Shown piece by piece: positions 34,702-46,256 of a stretch of DNA of 64,000 nucleotides; within the stretch, counting starts at the first letter, position 1; every line of letters starts with the position of its first letter. The position numbers and the translations under genes were made by a program. Below the pieces are notes generated by a model, which saw nothing but the letters and a program-made list of their open reading frames with translations, searched no databases and was not told where the DNA came from. The DNA is from Gibbula magus (Eukaryota > Mollusca > Gastropoda > Trochida > Trochidae): NCBI GenBank assembly GCA_936450465.1, contig OW388305.1, forward strand, positions 36,775,187-36,839,186, given 5' to 3'.

Positions 34702-35060
34702 CTAAGGTCTAAGTCTAAGATTCAACTCGAAGGTGAATGACTGCTTGGCGAAGCATCCGCTTGCCGAAGCGAAGCCTACGCAAGAGACTTCCCCTTCCCG
34801 CGCGGGAGCTAAGTCCCCTTCAGAACAAAAGGAAGCCTTCCTGGCTGCCGACGAACGGGGTCCCAACACGCTGACCTGACTGAGTGGTACCTCCGCGAAC
34901 GAGGCCATCTCCGACAGCCTTGGGACTGAGTCGATTACTGGCGGATCCTCCGACAACCCCACACCCTCCGCATCCGACACTATATTGATGAACGGAGGGT
35001 CCGAGACATCAACGAAGCGGACGTCACGCTCCGCCGAGTCTAGCGAGGAATCCCGGGTGG
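34702..35060 (-). pseudogene. Gag-like open frame of the DIRS-like element
   Basis: Minus-strand open reading SSLDSAERDVRFVDVSDPPF, FINIVSDAEGVGLSEDPPVI, SVPRLSEMASFAEVPLSQVS and so on. Unlike the surrounding satellite, it is acidic, serine/proline rich and of normal complexity. Its position upstream of the recombinase on the same strand matches a first ORF of DIRS elements. No zinc finger is visible in it. The function is inferred from position only. Confidence 0.4.
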
Positions 35061-35860
35061 ATGCGAGTCAAGTAGAATCGAGCCTAAGGCGAAAGACTGG
35101 CGAAGCAACTGACTGGTGAAGCGAATCACTGGCGAGACGAAACGAACCCCACTGACTCAACCTAAGGTGATGGACTAGCGAAACGAGTGACTGGCGTAAG
35201 CGAGACACTGGCGAGTAGATGCGAGTCAAGTAGAATCGAGCCAAAAGGGAATACTGTCGAAGGGGGGTTTACCGCGTAGCGAGTCAAGTTGATTCAACCT
35301 AAGGCGATGGACTGGCGAAGCTAGTGACTGGCGTAAGCGAGACAATGGCGGGTAGATGCGAGTCAAGTAGAATCGAGCCAATGCGAATGGTAGGCGAAGC
35401 CAATAACTGGCGAAGTGAATCACTGGCGAGACGAAACGAACCCCACTGATTCAACCTAAGGCGATGGACTAGCGAAGAGAGTGACTGGCGTAAGCGAGAC
35501 ACTGGCGAGTAGATGCGAGTCAAGTAGAATCGAGCCAAAGGGGAATACTGTCGAAGGGGGGTTCGCCGCATAGCGAGTCAAGTTGATTTCAACCTAAGGT
35601 GATAAACTAGCGAAGCGAGTGACTGGCGTAAGCGAGACACTGGCGAGTAGATGCTAGTACAGTAGAATCAAGCCAAAGGCGAATGACTGGCGAAGGGTCC
35701 GCTCGCGTAGTGATTAGCTAGCGAGTGACTGGCGAAACGCGTAGGTAGTTGATACGGACCGAAGGCGTATGACTGGCGGACGCGAATGACAAGGGAAGCA
35801 AGTCACAGGCGTATGGCGAAGCGAGTCAACAACCAACAGTCGAAGGTGACTGGCGGAGGG
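35040..35860. repeat. Satellite 2 in the DIRS-like element, about 135-160-bp period
   Basis: The word gagtagatgcgagtcaagta or a close variant starts near 35213, 35350, 35511 and 35645. Between copies lie cgatggactagcgaa and gtgactggcgtaagcgagac. Sub-units are built from actggcgaagc-type words. Related words already occur at 34500-34700. Confidence 0.8.
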
Positions 35861-36000
35861 TACGCCTTACCAGGCGTGCGAACCGAAGCAGTCAATGAAG
35901 ACAGGTGAGAGAAATACAAAGACACGAGCTGCAACAAGGTCGCTAAAAATACCCAATCTCAGAACAAAACAAACACGTCTGTCTTGCTCTGCAACTAATA

Positions 36001-36165
36001 GGAGAGTGACCTGAACAGGTAGTGACGTCACGAGACCACCTAGACTTACCGGCCCTTGAATAAGGGATTTTACGCACCCCTTCTCCACTCTTCAAGTTCG
36101 TCTGTGTTAAGGTTGAAATAGCATTACCTATAGGAGGTAAGGCAAAGTAGGTCTAGTCAACAGAT
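36001..36165 (-). repeat. Long inverted repeat of the DIRS-like composite, right
   Basis: Reverse-complement partner of 31229-31393. It lies just inside the outer edge that ends tttaaataat at 36180. Confidence 0.9.
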
Positions 36166-36180
36166 AGGTATTTAAATAAT

Positions 36181-38640
36181 ATGTTTAATCTCTTATAGTG
36201 TTTTACTAAATAAAACATTGATATACATGTACTTACTCCTCTTCATCAATCTGATGCAGTGAGCGATCATCAAAACAGTATACATCACAATAATATGAAT
36301 GCAATGCTCTGATGCAGTGAGCGATAATAAAACTAAATTCATTTACTACTCTAAAGCATGGTAGCACAATCCATTTAACAAATACTCCAAAGATTTGTAC
36401 CTCGATTAAATCCATTGCATAACAAATAAACACATGTTTCCTTTGCCAGACATACCATAATGAACAGCACCTTTAACGTGACGAGTACATACTCACTCCT
36501 TCATCAGGTGGAATGAATACTCTTCATTGTTGTTATCCAGAAAAGCTTAATGTTCTTACTCCTAGATCGTGACCAACTGTTAACAAATGTGATTAAACAT
36601 CCTGCAAGTAAGCCATCTCTACACCTGGAATGTCTGGTGATTAGATTTGGATCTGGATACAAGTCATCCACATGTGTTAAACTTACTCTGCATATTTAAT
36701 CATTCTTCTTAAGGTTTAAATGTATGGTCACACGCATTAGTGCAAACATATGTGAGAGTTTTTAAGATACATGTCAATGATTTATTATTCGTCATGCATC
36801 TATTAAGAATGATCCATTGGACTTGAACTTTATTAAGATAATACTGCACAACAGTTGTGAGTTTCTAAGATAAATATCATCATGAGTATGTTTTAAGTGA
36901 TGTAACACATTGTCTAATGGAAATATAAAAATGGAAAAGTAATCTCATCAATTGCAAACCAATTGAACATATAAACATGTAATGTAATCAGATTACATTG
37001 CCTTTAATATCGATATTCATTCGGGTTTTATGTGACGTTTTTACACACAGATCTCATAAAACGATCTAAGCAATAAACATGGGGCTGCCTTGATGGGTAG
37101 CAGAGACCACAGAGAATTATTAGACAGCACGTTCATTTTCATGTTCATGTTCATGTTCAAAATACCCTGTTAAACAGAATGATATCATATCATTCATGAT
37201 CATTTGTTTAAGCTATTAGGGGAATGTAACGGTGCAAATGCCCTTGAACAAAATATCAAACAATAATATGAAATAGCAAACTGACGCTGCTCTTGTATCC
37301 CTGCTAACAGACTGTGAACTTCGTGGAATGGTGTGACAGTAACTACCTGGAGTTGAACACTAAGAAGACCAAGGAAATGATAATAGACTGTAGAGTTAAA
37401 TCCACATGTGAGCCTGTTTTTATCAAGAAAGAACCTATTGAAATTGTTAGCGAATACAAATACCTTGGCACTTACCTTCTCTGCAAACGCTGATCGTATC
37501 TACAAGCGATGCCAACACCGTATGTATGTTTTAAAAAGATTGAGATCTTTTGATGTTGACATTTCCGTTTTATAGTTGTTGTATCCAATCAATCTTATCA
37601 TTTTCTGTACAGTGTTGGTTCGGTGCCCTCTCCCTCCAAAACAAAAACAAACTTCAAAAAAGTGTTACCACCTGTTCAAAAATCACTGGCACATCTTTTA
37701 ACTCCCTCTGTCAAATTTATGAAAATAATGTTTTAAAGTCTGCTAAAAAAAATTTATCAGACCCTTCCCATGACTTCTACAATTGTTACACCCTTTTATC
37801 ATCTGGGCGCAGGTTTCTTATTCCCAAAATGCTCGTCATTTTTACCTACGAGTATTAAACTTTTAAATGAACTTTAACTACACAACCATGCATATACTTT
37901 TAACTCTGTACATTTATGCTCCTAATTAGTATGTCTTTGTAGCTTGCACACTAAACCCGTTTACCTGTATTTGATATTTATATGTCTCATATCTGTATGT
38001 CTGTATTTTAATGTTACAAAATGTTGCATCATCCCAAAAATAAAACAAACGAAATTCCTTTATCGGGAAATAAGTATTATTATTATTACAACGTTATCTT
38101 TCTTCTATTACATCTGTTCTAAATGCGTCGACATTAGGTATCTAATAGAAATGTCAAAGTGTATGATGGTGTATTGTTGAGAATTTCATGACTTTGGCGA
38201 CAGATAAAATTTTCTATTCCCACACAAAATGTTAGTGCATTAGGTAGCTTTGATAAAGATCATTAAACGAAAGATTACTTCGTGTACACAGTTAAAGTGA
38301 TTATAAATTTGTATTTTGTCGCTAAAAATGTGTGGTATTATAACCAAATGCTGAACGTGATTACAGAAATCCTTTTCAATTGCAATTAGATGGATGTTTC
38401 CGGTATTGAAATTGATGAAGAAGATTTTTTTTATCTGTAACGCTAAAGGTTGCTATAAAAATGTCATTGTTCTTGTTTTATTAAAAGTTATTACTGCATT
38501 GGTTGGCATACACTGTATTTTTATGAGACGTTACTTTATGGTTAAGATATAAAACTTAAGTAAAATATATTTGTCAGTTTACAGAATATCTAACAATATC
38601 CGTTATAGAAGTGAAATATATTATAACAACACGATATTCA
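36181..38640 (+). repeat. Segmental duplication block R, copy 2
   Basis: Matches R3 (61645-64000) and R1 from 3487. It lacks the segment tactttaaagttgatattt... that is present in R1 (3690-3810) and R3 (61930-62050). The word tgatgcagtgagcgat occurs twice in its first 150 bp. Contains the second LINE fragment. Confidence 0.85.
37277..37860 (+). pseudogene. Truncated LINE reverse transcriptase, copy 2
   Basis: Same 5' truncation within the RT active-site box as copy 1, so truncation came before duplication. It has lost 17 bp that encode TVIDHK, shifting the frame at about 37470, and more sequence near 37560. The stop seen near 4760 in copy 1 is Cys (TTCSKITG) here, so the 3' frame is open (37550-37858). 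It also lacks about 19 bp (the TKRARS part) present in copy 1; copy 3 shares this loss. Confidence 0.85.
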
Positions 38641-38734
38641 CAATTACCCAGGTAATCCTGCTTTCGATATACTAACTATACGTGAGAACTTGGCAAGAGT
38701 TCTAAAATGATTACAGACCTTTAGATGAATGGAG

Positions 38735-38807
38735 AAATGGACTTCATCCAATATTGATGGTGTGCTCGTTGGTCTCAATCCTTTCAAGAATCTTATCTTG
38801 TTGTAAG
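38735..38807 (+). pseudogene. SIDGxPVGL relic, copy C2a
   Basis: One frame reads SSNIDGVLVGLNPFKNLILL then stop. Its closest match is the C1 relic. No intact acceptor is visible. Confidence 0.3.
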
Positions 38808-39899
38808 GAAGGTTAAACATTTGTGATGTTAGACGCAGATGCTGTAGTTATTACAGACATCGACAGTGAGGAGTTAATTCAGTTTGTAGAATATTGAAAC
38901 TGTTGCTGGTTAAAATGCTCTCCTGTCTAAATTAGATATTACTTCATTGCCAACATCAGATTTGGCAATATTGAAATAGAGAAGGACAAATGGAAAAAGT
39001 CGCATACAAATGTGTTTCGTTGGAATATTGGCTTCCTTCATTGCAGCATATTTGGTCTCATCGTAATGCATTTGAACAGAACATGGCCAAATCACAAAGA
39101 ATAGTACTTTTCATTAGGATACCAGGCAGAATTACATTTGTCATTCAGAAATTAGCTGTTTTGTGGAACAGGGAACATTCTTATATGAAACTTATCAATC
39201 ACTGTCCGAAACCACAATCCCGTCAGGTACAATGTATAATCACAGTTACGATTTCAGCATATATTTATGGCTTTAGATTTCTTAAATAATTAAGGGGTGT
39301 TAAGTGTTGTCTGGATCCGTGTTTCTTCATTATATTAGATTTGGTTGGAATTTTTCTTTCTTTAAATTTAGATACTCAGGCAGACATGTTAAATTTTTTA
39401 GAATTAAAGAAGTATTACAAATACCATTATTGTTGCACTGTTGTCAGTGTATAAACATGACAAAACAGTACCCACTGAGTTCCCAGAGTACAATGCTATG
39501 CAATATCAGCACATTCATTTTGTATTAAATTGCTGATCCAGCATAATTAATACTTTGGATTTGGTTTATCAGTACTGTAAAATTGGATTGAAATGATATT
39601 ATTCACACTCCCTGTAACGATGTGGCAATATCAAATCTTTAAAATAGTTTGCATGTATTGAAAATTGAAAAATGAATTTTAAATTTACTTCAATATTTTG
39701 TAAAGACTCATTTTGTAACAAAATTCCACGAAATACACGTGTATGAAAGAGTTCATGATGAACATTTAAAACACGGGAACTGTCTGTACTTATTACAATT
39801 TAGAAAAACTAATTTATCAAGTTCAATATTGTCGCATTGTCAACTCAATGTCAGTTTAAGTAATGGTCCTAGTCGACCCATTTCAATGATTGAACATTA

Positions 39900-40000
39900 C
39901 GTCTGTTGACACTCCAAAGCCCCTCTATTGTTAGTGTGCCCATTGGCCTCAATCCTTTCAGGAATCTGATCTTGGAAGGAAGTATCAGAAACTTGTGATG
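39900..40000 (+). pseudogene. SIDGxPVGL relic, copy C2b
   Basis: Reads SPSIVSVPIGLNPFRNLILE then a stop at about 39995. The DG of the motif has changed to VS. The upstream ccatttca matches the acceptor region of block F but lacks the AG. Confidence 0.3.
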
Positions 40001-41725
40001 TTAGACGCAAATGCTGCAGTTATTACAGACCTCGACAGTGAGTTAATTCAGTACGAGAATATTGTATCTGTTGCTGGTTACAATCCTCTCCATTCCAAGT
40101 TCGATATTTATTTATTGCCATCATTAGATTTGACAATACTGAATCAGGTATGGACATGTTGAAGAAGTCGCATACAAATGTGTTTTATTTGGATACTCAC
40201 TTCAGTGTAGCATATTTATTTGTATCATCATAATGAATTTGGACAGAACAGAACACATCACATAGTAAAGTATGGTATAGTAAATCATGTAGTTAAAGTT
40301 ATTCTGATTTTGATTTTGATTTTGATGATTGGAATAAATATGTCAGCAAATAGCTGTATTGTCAATTGCAGCCAGGGAACTTTCTCAAATGCATCTCAAC
40401 AATCAATGTCAGAAAGCACAGTTCTTGTCTGTGCAGAGATCGTGGTATGAATACAACTGTTACATTTTACGTACATATGTTAGGATACATCTGGCAAGAT
40501 GAAAAAACTAGTTATCTGTATTGATGTCTTTGTGTGGCAATTTATACCGGAATAAAAGAGAAAAAGTCAATAAGACAAGTAAGAAAACATGATTTTCGAG
40601 ATGATAGCCTCTCCATTGTGGACACACATGACCTTCAGGATTATGAGCTTACATTTTCATCACATTGAATTAAGGAAATAACTTATATTCCGAAACGTGA
40701 TGTACACAAGAATGTGTACTCCAGAACATGTTTTCTTCTTATATATGATAATACACAAATATTTCTCATTTTAATGTGAAATATCAAACTAATTGCAGTG
40801 GTTTTAAATGTATTATTCTTTATTCTTAATCAAATTGAAAGACAATATTACATAATATTGCAACATAATAACTATACACAGGGGTGTTTATTGACAGACG
40901 AACTGAATCAAATCAACAGTATTCAACCCAACACAGATAGCGGCAACAATCTCATTAAATGTTGAGGTGTATTTATGGAATAGGGAAACATTTATTAACA
41001 ACACGTTTTGATTAGTTAACAAGAGGCATTTATTATTTTGGATATCACCGTAACTGTGTTATCACTTCATATAATATTGTTTGTTATGTTACATTTATAG
41101 GTATACAGATAATTAAGTAGGAAATGGGAACCCATATTCCGTCATATGTAATTTTGTATGTCCTAAATCCTAAATCACACATTCAAGGGGAGTATTCCAG
41201 ATAACACTTTTTGTAACAACAGTTTACTGACCTCACTGTATACAGAAGAGCACTGTGGTATTTATACTGCACAAACGTTTTCTGTTGAGCCGTGGGAATG
41301 TTTGTCAAATTCACTTTGCTTTAGGTTCTTAACGTGTTTTACATCATCCTGTGATATGAATGCCAACTACTCGAAATTCCAGATAATTGCACCGTTACTT
41401 GGGGTTTCATCGGTATAAAAACAAAGTTTAGTGCAAATGGTACACTGAGAGATAAGGTTGAGGTATCTTAATAGATAATAGTTGTCGGATCTGACATGAA
41501 TCCTAAAGCGAGTTTTGCGCACAAAGAGATGGACAAATCGCTAGATGGAAGTAAATATTAAAATGACTGCGTACTTGATTGACATTATGAGATACAACTT
41601 TACTCTTCAACCCCAGACATATTTATCAGGACGTTTTTGTTATGATGAAACTACTTACATCTCAGCTTAAGTTTGTTTAAAGTTGTTGTACTGTAAGCTA
41701 GTTCTGAAGTTTAACCTTCCATGTT

Positions 41726-41729
41726 TTAA
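41726..41729 (+). other. Empty site of the TTAA transposon
   Basis: A single TTAA in atgttttaaacacgcaacat, where unit 1 carries the 3621-bp element between two copies of TTAA. This shows insertion rather than deletion with repair, since no footprint is left. Confidence 0.9.
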
Positions 41730-44700
41730 ACACGCAACATCCCCAGCAGTTTTATTGTGGTTTAGGAGATTTTAAGTACTTAAATCTGACAGATGTAGGC
41801 CCTTTCGAATCGAATTAGAATGCATTTCTCATAAACGATCACTTTATTTGGAAAAAATGGTATGTCAGATAAAAGGGGTTTGTAGAGATAAATTAAAATG
41901 AACATGTTTTCAATATGTCATAACTGTTGCGTCAAATTAAAGCTGGCTTTGGAATAAACAAAAATGACTAACTTAGGAATAATCACAAATGATTCATCAT
42001 GGGACATCACACATTTCTGTAATTCATGTTATGGTTTCTGTTTATTTATGTGTTCTTTTTTGTGTTTGAATATACCGCAGTGCACTTACCTGGGATCTAG
42101 ATAATTGGCAATAATGACACACACTTATTCACTAAATAAAGCACTTAACGTGGTTATTGTATTATCAATTTTTATGAAATAACAAATTGTTTTACACAGC
42201 ATGCCTTGTAGTATACCTTAGTTATCTTGATTTAGTTTCCTTTTATTCCAATGTCATATTTTACCTACATTACAGAATCAGATATATTTTTTATTTCCTT
42301 TAACCCTTGATGTGAATAAAACTGTAATAAATAAATGGATTTTTATTATAAAGCATCGAATAAATAGAATATTTCATGGAAAGAGCAAACATCAGATTGC
42401 TTCCACATAGAACATAACACTGACATAAATGAGTAACAGGTAAATGTAACAGGTAATGGTTTATTATCTTGAAGGAAATTTTCCTGTTCATGGTTGTATA
42501 GATTACACTCATCTTAGATATTCAATCATGTCAGAAATTGATTATGTTACAAATTATTATTATTATTATTATTGATGTCAGTCACATGATGGTCTGTGCC
42601 TAACATTTATTTCTATGTTCAAAGGTAAAAGTCATCAATCCAGAAAATCTTAATGTTAACGTTGCTCAGGAGGGAAAACAAAAGGAAAGGGCCAATTAAT
42701 TTCATTTGACAAATGGTTTTGACATTTATATTAAAAACGTAAATTTCTAAATATTTTGCCCCGTAGTCCATAGTTATAACAAGTTGTTACGATCCCCTAA
42801 GGCCTAGGAAGCTCTATGCAGAATAGATATGAGATTTGATGAACAGTATATTTTAATAGAGAAATAACGATTGAAACTTTTCACTATTACTTGATGTCCA
42901 TATCAATCAGGAACAAGGACACTTGGTAAGGACACTCCTTTAGGTAAGCCATTAGCCTTGAACTTCACACGGCATCAAAGTCAAAGTTATTAGCTGAACA
43001 ACCACCTAAGTAAATTATTGGCCCGCAGCTCTGTTAACTGCATTTAACTCAGTTGTCAGTTCTGCGTGTTAGCCTACATTTGTTGCAAAGTCTAACAACA
43101 TATCTCTTCGTCTTTGAAACTGAATAACTATTAGTTCAACCCAGGATGCATTTTCTCCATATGTAGACTTATGTGATCCGAAACATGCACAGGTACAGTA
43201 ACTTCGTTTTTGATTTATAACAAATAATTTAAGATTTGTCCTTTTAATATTTATGAACATTTTACCTTTTCGAAAAATAAAGCAGGGCATCTTAGAAGAA
43301 GACATTATATTCTGGAAAGATATATTGACATCAAGCTGAAAACTCACAGACAAGAAAACACCGTTTCTCATTTTGAATCAAAATTGATATTCATCAATAT
43401 GCTCAGGGCAGAAACCAAAGGGAAAGGGAAAGGTGCATCACATTCTGTGAAGAAACGTGACCCTTCAAGAACAGCTAATTGGAATTGGGATACTTGCCCA
43501 TTTTTAAAACAATTAGTTTGACTCAAATCCAGTCAGGCTATTACATCAACATTTACATGTTTCTCAGCTGTGGGAATAGTTGTCAAATTCACTTACCTTT
43601 CTTGTCATAGTTTTCATTTACAGGATCGACTGAAATGTTTGTCCAGTATTTGCAATGCCTTTGCCACTTGCTACTTAAATTCCCAGAGGTTTTAAACACA
43701 GTTTTGTGTAAAATGGCAGCAAAATGCTGGCATAAATTTGCTTAAAGTTAAATCCAAGGAATTATTGACTGTAACCCTGGTATCAGAGACAAAAAATAGA
43801 TCCATCTAAGAATACTATTAGTGGCATAATTATTTAACAATATAAAACATTCTTGAATTATATTTATAGGATGCATTTAGTTATGGTTGCTAGGAAAATG
43901 GGGGAATGTGTCTGTCTTCAAGTGCTAATACTGACACACTGTCATTTATGTAAAACAATGATAATATCGTAAAATATTTGTATTTCGACCATTAAAGAAA
44001 ATATGAACAATTTCTCGTAAAATGTCGTTCATTATCTCAACTGATAGTTGTGTTAACGTGTAGGTTTGTTACATTTAAAATAAGTGTACTTATGATCATA
44101 AATTTGAGATATATACTTTTTTAAAATTGATTGACAGGTACAGTTTATACCTTATTCATTTTATTAATTACACTGTAAAACATAAAACATCATATCAGGA
44201 ATTTCATGAGAGGATTGTGCCTGTCATTTACCAAGAGGAACAAAGTGTAGGAATTTTCAGTTCATAACTACATCATCATGAAGGTGTAAAACTCGAATAG
44301 ATCCCTTCTCTTCTTAAACGGCCACGATGCAATTCCCAGGGTGCTTTATGCTGCCAAGGACTGCTTTAAGTCGCGTAAAGAATATCGAACTCTGTAACAG
44401 AGGCATGCTTACTGTTGCTATTAACGTCCTGGGAGTATTGTTTGTAAGCTTTGAAGGATCGTCTGATGTTCACTTCTCGTTCATACAACAAAGGCCACAG
44501 GCCCAAATGACGTGCATTTGCAGTACTCAAACATGTTGTTGTACATCGACAAAAGACAAGTGAAGTTACCAAAATACAATACACATGAAATAATGCAATT
44601 ATTGATGGAGCAACAGGTGGAACAATCCACGAATCAAAATTGTAAAAGCAAGTTTAACATTTGACACCTACACTGTATGGTTTACATTGTCCAGTCCATA

Positions 44701-46256
44701 AAACATTGCGTAAGTTTACTTTTTTGAAAGTCGACTTTTGTCGAAAGAGTTACTTAGAAAGGTACTAAGAACAGCAGCATGGCATGCATTTAGAGAGATA
44801 TAACTATTCTTCTTAGAGTATTTGAGTTGAACTGCTTCGATGTGTTGAACACGTTGAAAAACCCATTTTCAGCGTCACAGAAAAGGGTTGATTTACATAT
44901 TGATGATATTTTCATTGTAGAAAGATTTGATCAGAGGTAGTTCCAACTTCCAACAAGGTGGAAAAGTATAGAACTAAAATTAATTAAACCCATGTTTTAC
45001 CTTGCCCTCAATAATATAGAAAATTGTGCAACGAAGTAGTGACATCTATTGTGATCACGAGTAAAGCCCCTTACCAGCTGCTTACAGACAGCCAATGAAA
45101 TCGCCGTTTACATTCGGTACTTTATCGAAATACCATGATGCTAAACGCGTAATGTGGTATTTTCTATAAACAAACAAATATTTTGAAATCATTTATGATA
45201 GTTTCAAGGAAACTCCACTCTTGATTTCGTCGATTTCGGAATGTTTTTTATAAATTGATAATAACATGTGAAAACCAACTAAATTGAATCACTCAACGTA
45301 CTTCCAGCTGCAAATATTGTGTAATTAACAAACAATACGTGATAACACGCCAGAAAATTTCAATGTATCCAGTTTGGCAGTCACCATAACAGTGCGTCCA
45401 CTCCATATGTGACAACTTTTGAAGCTGTCCGCTTCGATGTTTTGATTATTGATTACAGGTTTTATGAAAGGGAATTGAAATTATTTTATTGGATCAGTTG
45501 AAAGCTTACACAAGTACTGGACTGTCCAAAATACTGTTAAAAAGTGTGCTACATTTTTCGACCAAAAATTAGCGGATTATTGCACGAATAAAAAAAGGTG
45601 TTTTCCAGTCTAAATATAGATCAATTATATAACGTTCAATCGTAAAGCATTGAATGTGTTGTCTACTCGGACAACTTCATTATGATAGCGATTGTAGAAC
45701 AAGAGTTGACACTGTAAACTAAATGCTTGAAACTGTTTTTATTTAATACCTTCCTTCGTTGAGTAGGCCTGTGCAGCAATGTATCACTGCAAACACTTTG
45801 TCGGTAGTTAATTTTGCAAGCTTCTGATTGGTCTATTCGATTAGCCTGCAGTTCTCTAAAATCTTAGCACAGAAAATGCGAGAGTTGAAGTCAAGGGCGG
45901 AGAGAGAAGATTTGAAATTTTTTTGTTACGCCAATGACGTTGTGAAGACGAGGTAGTTCATATGTATCACTTTACAATATTTCATTAACCTTGATCAGAT
46001 ATATGAAAAACATATACATGATCAAAACATGTGAATTTTGTTATTTCCTTTACAACTATATTTTACATTTTATAAAGAATGACGACTAATTTTATGGATA
46101 AACAGCTTTTTTATTCTGTTTAGGCGATTTCGACGAAGATACTGTTGTCATTGCCAAGCAGATGAGAATTTTCCATTGTGTTTCATTTTGCTATAGAAAA
46201 ACGATTCATACTAATTTTGTTTATTATATAACATCAATGGTAAATCTTGCACAGTG
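41730..46256 (+). repeat. Segmental duplication block D, copy 2
   Basis: Collinear with 11370-15914. Extra sequence at about 43880-44190 and missing sequence opposite 14340-14780 are the main differences. The frame at 44327-44563 (QFPGCFMLPRTALSRVKN...) is open here but broken after VLGVLL in copy 1. Confidence 0.85.

Larger units (their letters stand above)
31188..36180 (-). mobile_element. DIRS-like tyrosine-recombinase retroelement, non-autonomous composite
   Basis: About 5 kb of GC-richer DNA inserted in unit 1; unit 2 reads straight through at 61642-61644. AAT occurs at both outer edges. The larger part, 31502-36180, has about 42-bp inverted ends (attatttaaatacctatctg ...). Minus-strand order is a gag-like reading frame (near 35060-34702), satellite DNA, then a tyrosine recombinase relic. 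DIRS elements have inverted termini and a tyrosine recombinase, but RT, RNase H and methyltransferase are missing here, so it could only have moved with help. The gag label is inference from position. Confidence 0.7.
38641..41725 (+). repeat. Segmental duplication block C, copy 2 (two C modules)
   Basis: Contains two diverged C modules: 38730-39290 and 39780-40460. Each has a SIDG-type relic, then a stretch with gatgttagacgcaaatgctg-type sequence and acaaatgtgttt. Copy 1 has a single hybrid module. From 40460 to 41725 it is collinear with 6460-7740. The 99-codon frame at 38990-39289 is not open in copy 1. Confidence 0.8.

Noticed and set aside
35226..35571. Minus-strand frames of about 65-90 codons in satellite 2
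   Set aside because: Periodic translation of tandem repeats (SRLRQSL-type words), not protein-coding.
43069..43371. Minus-strand 100-codon frame, also at 12767-13042
   Set aside because: Open in both D copies but with frame-altering indels and no recognisable motif. The context is AT-rich.
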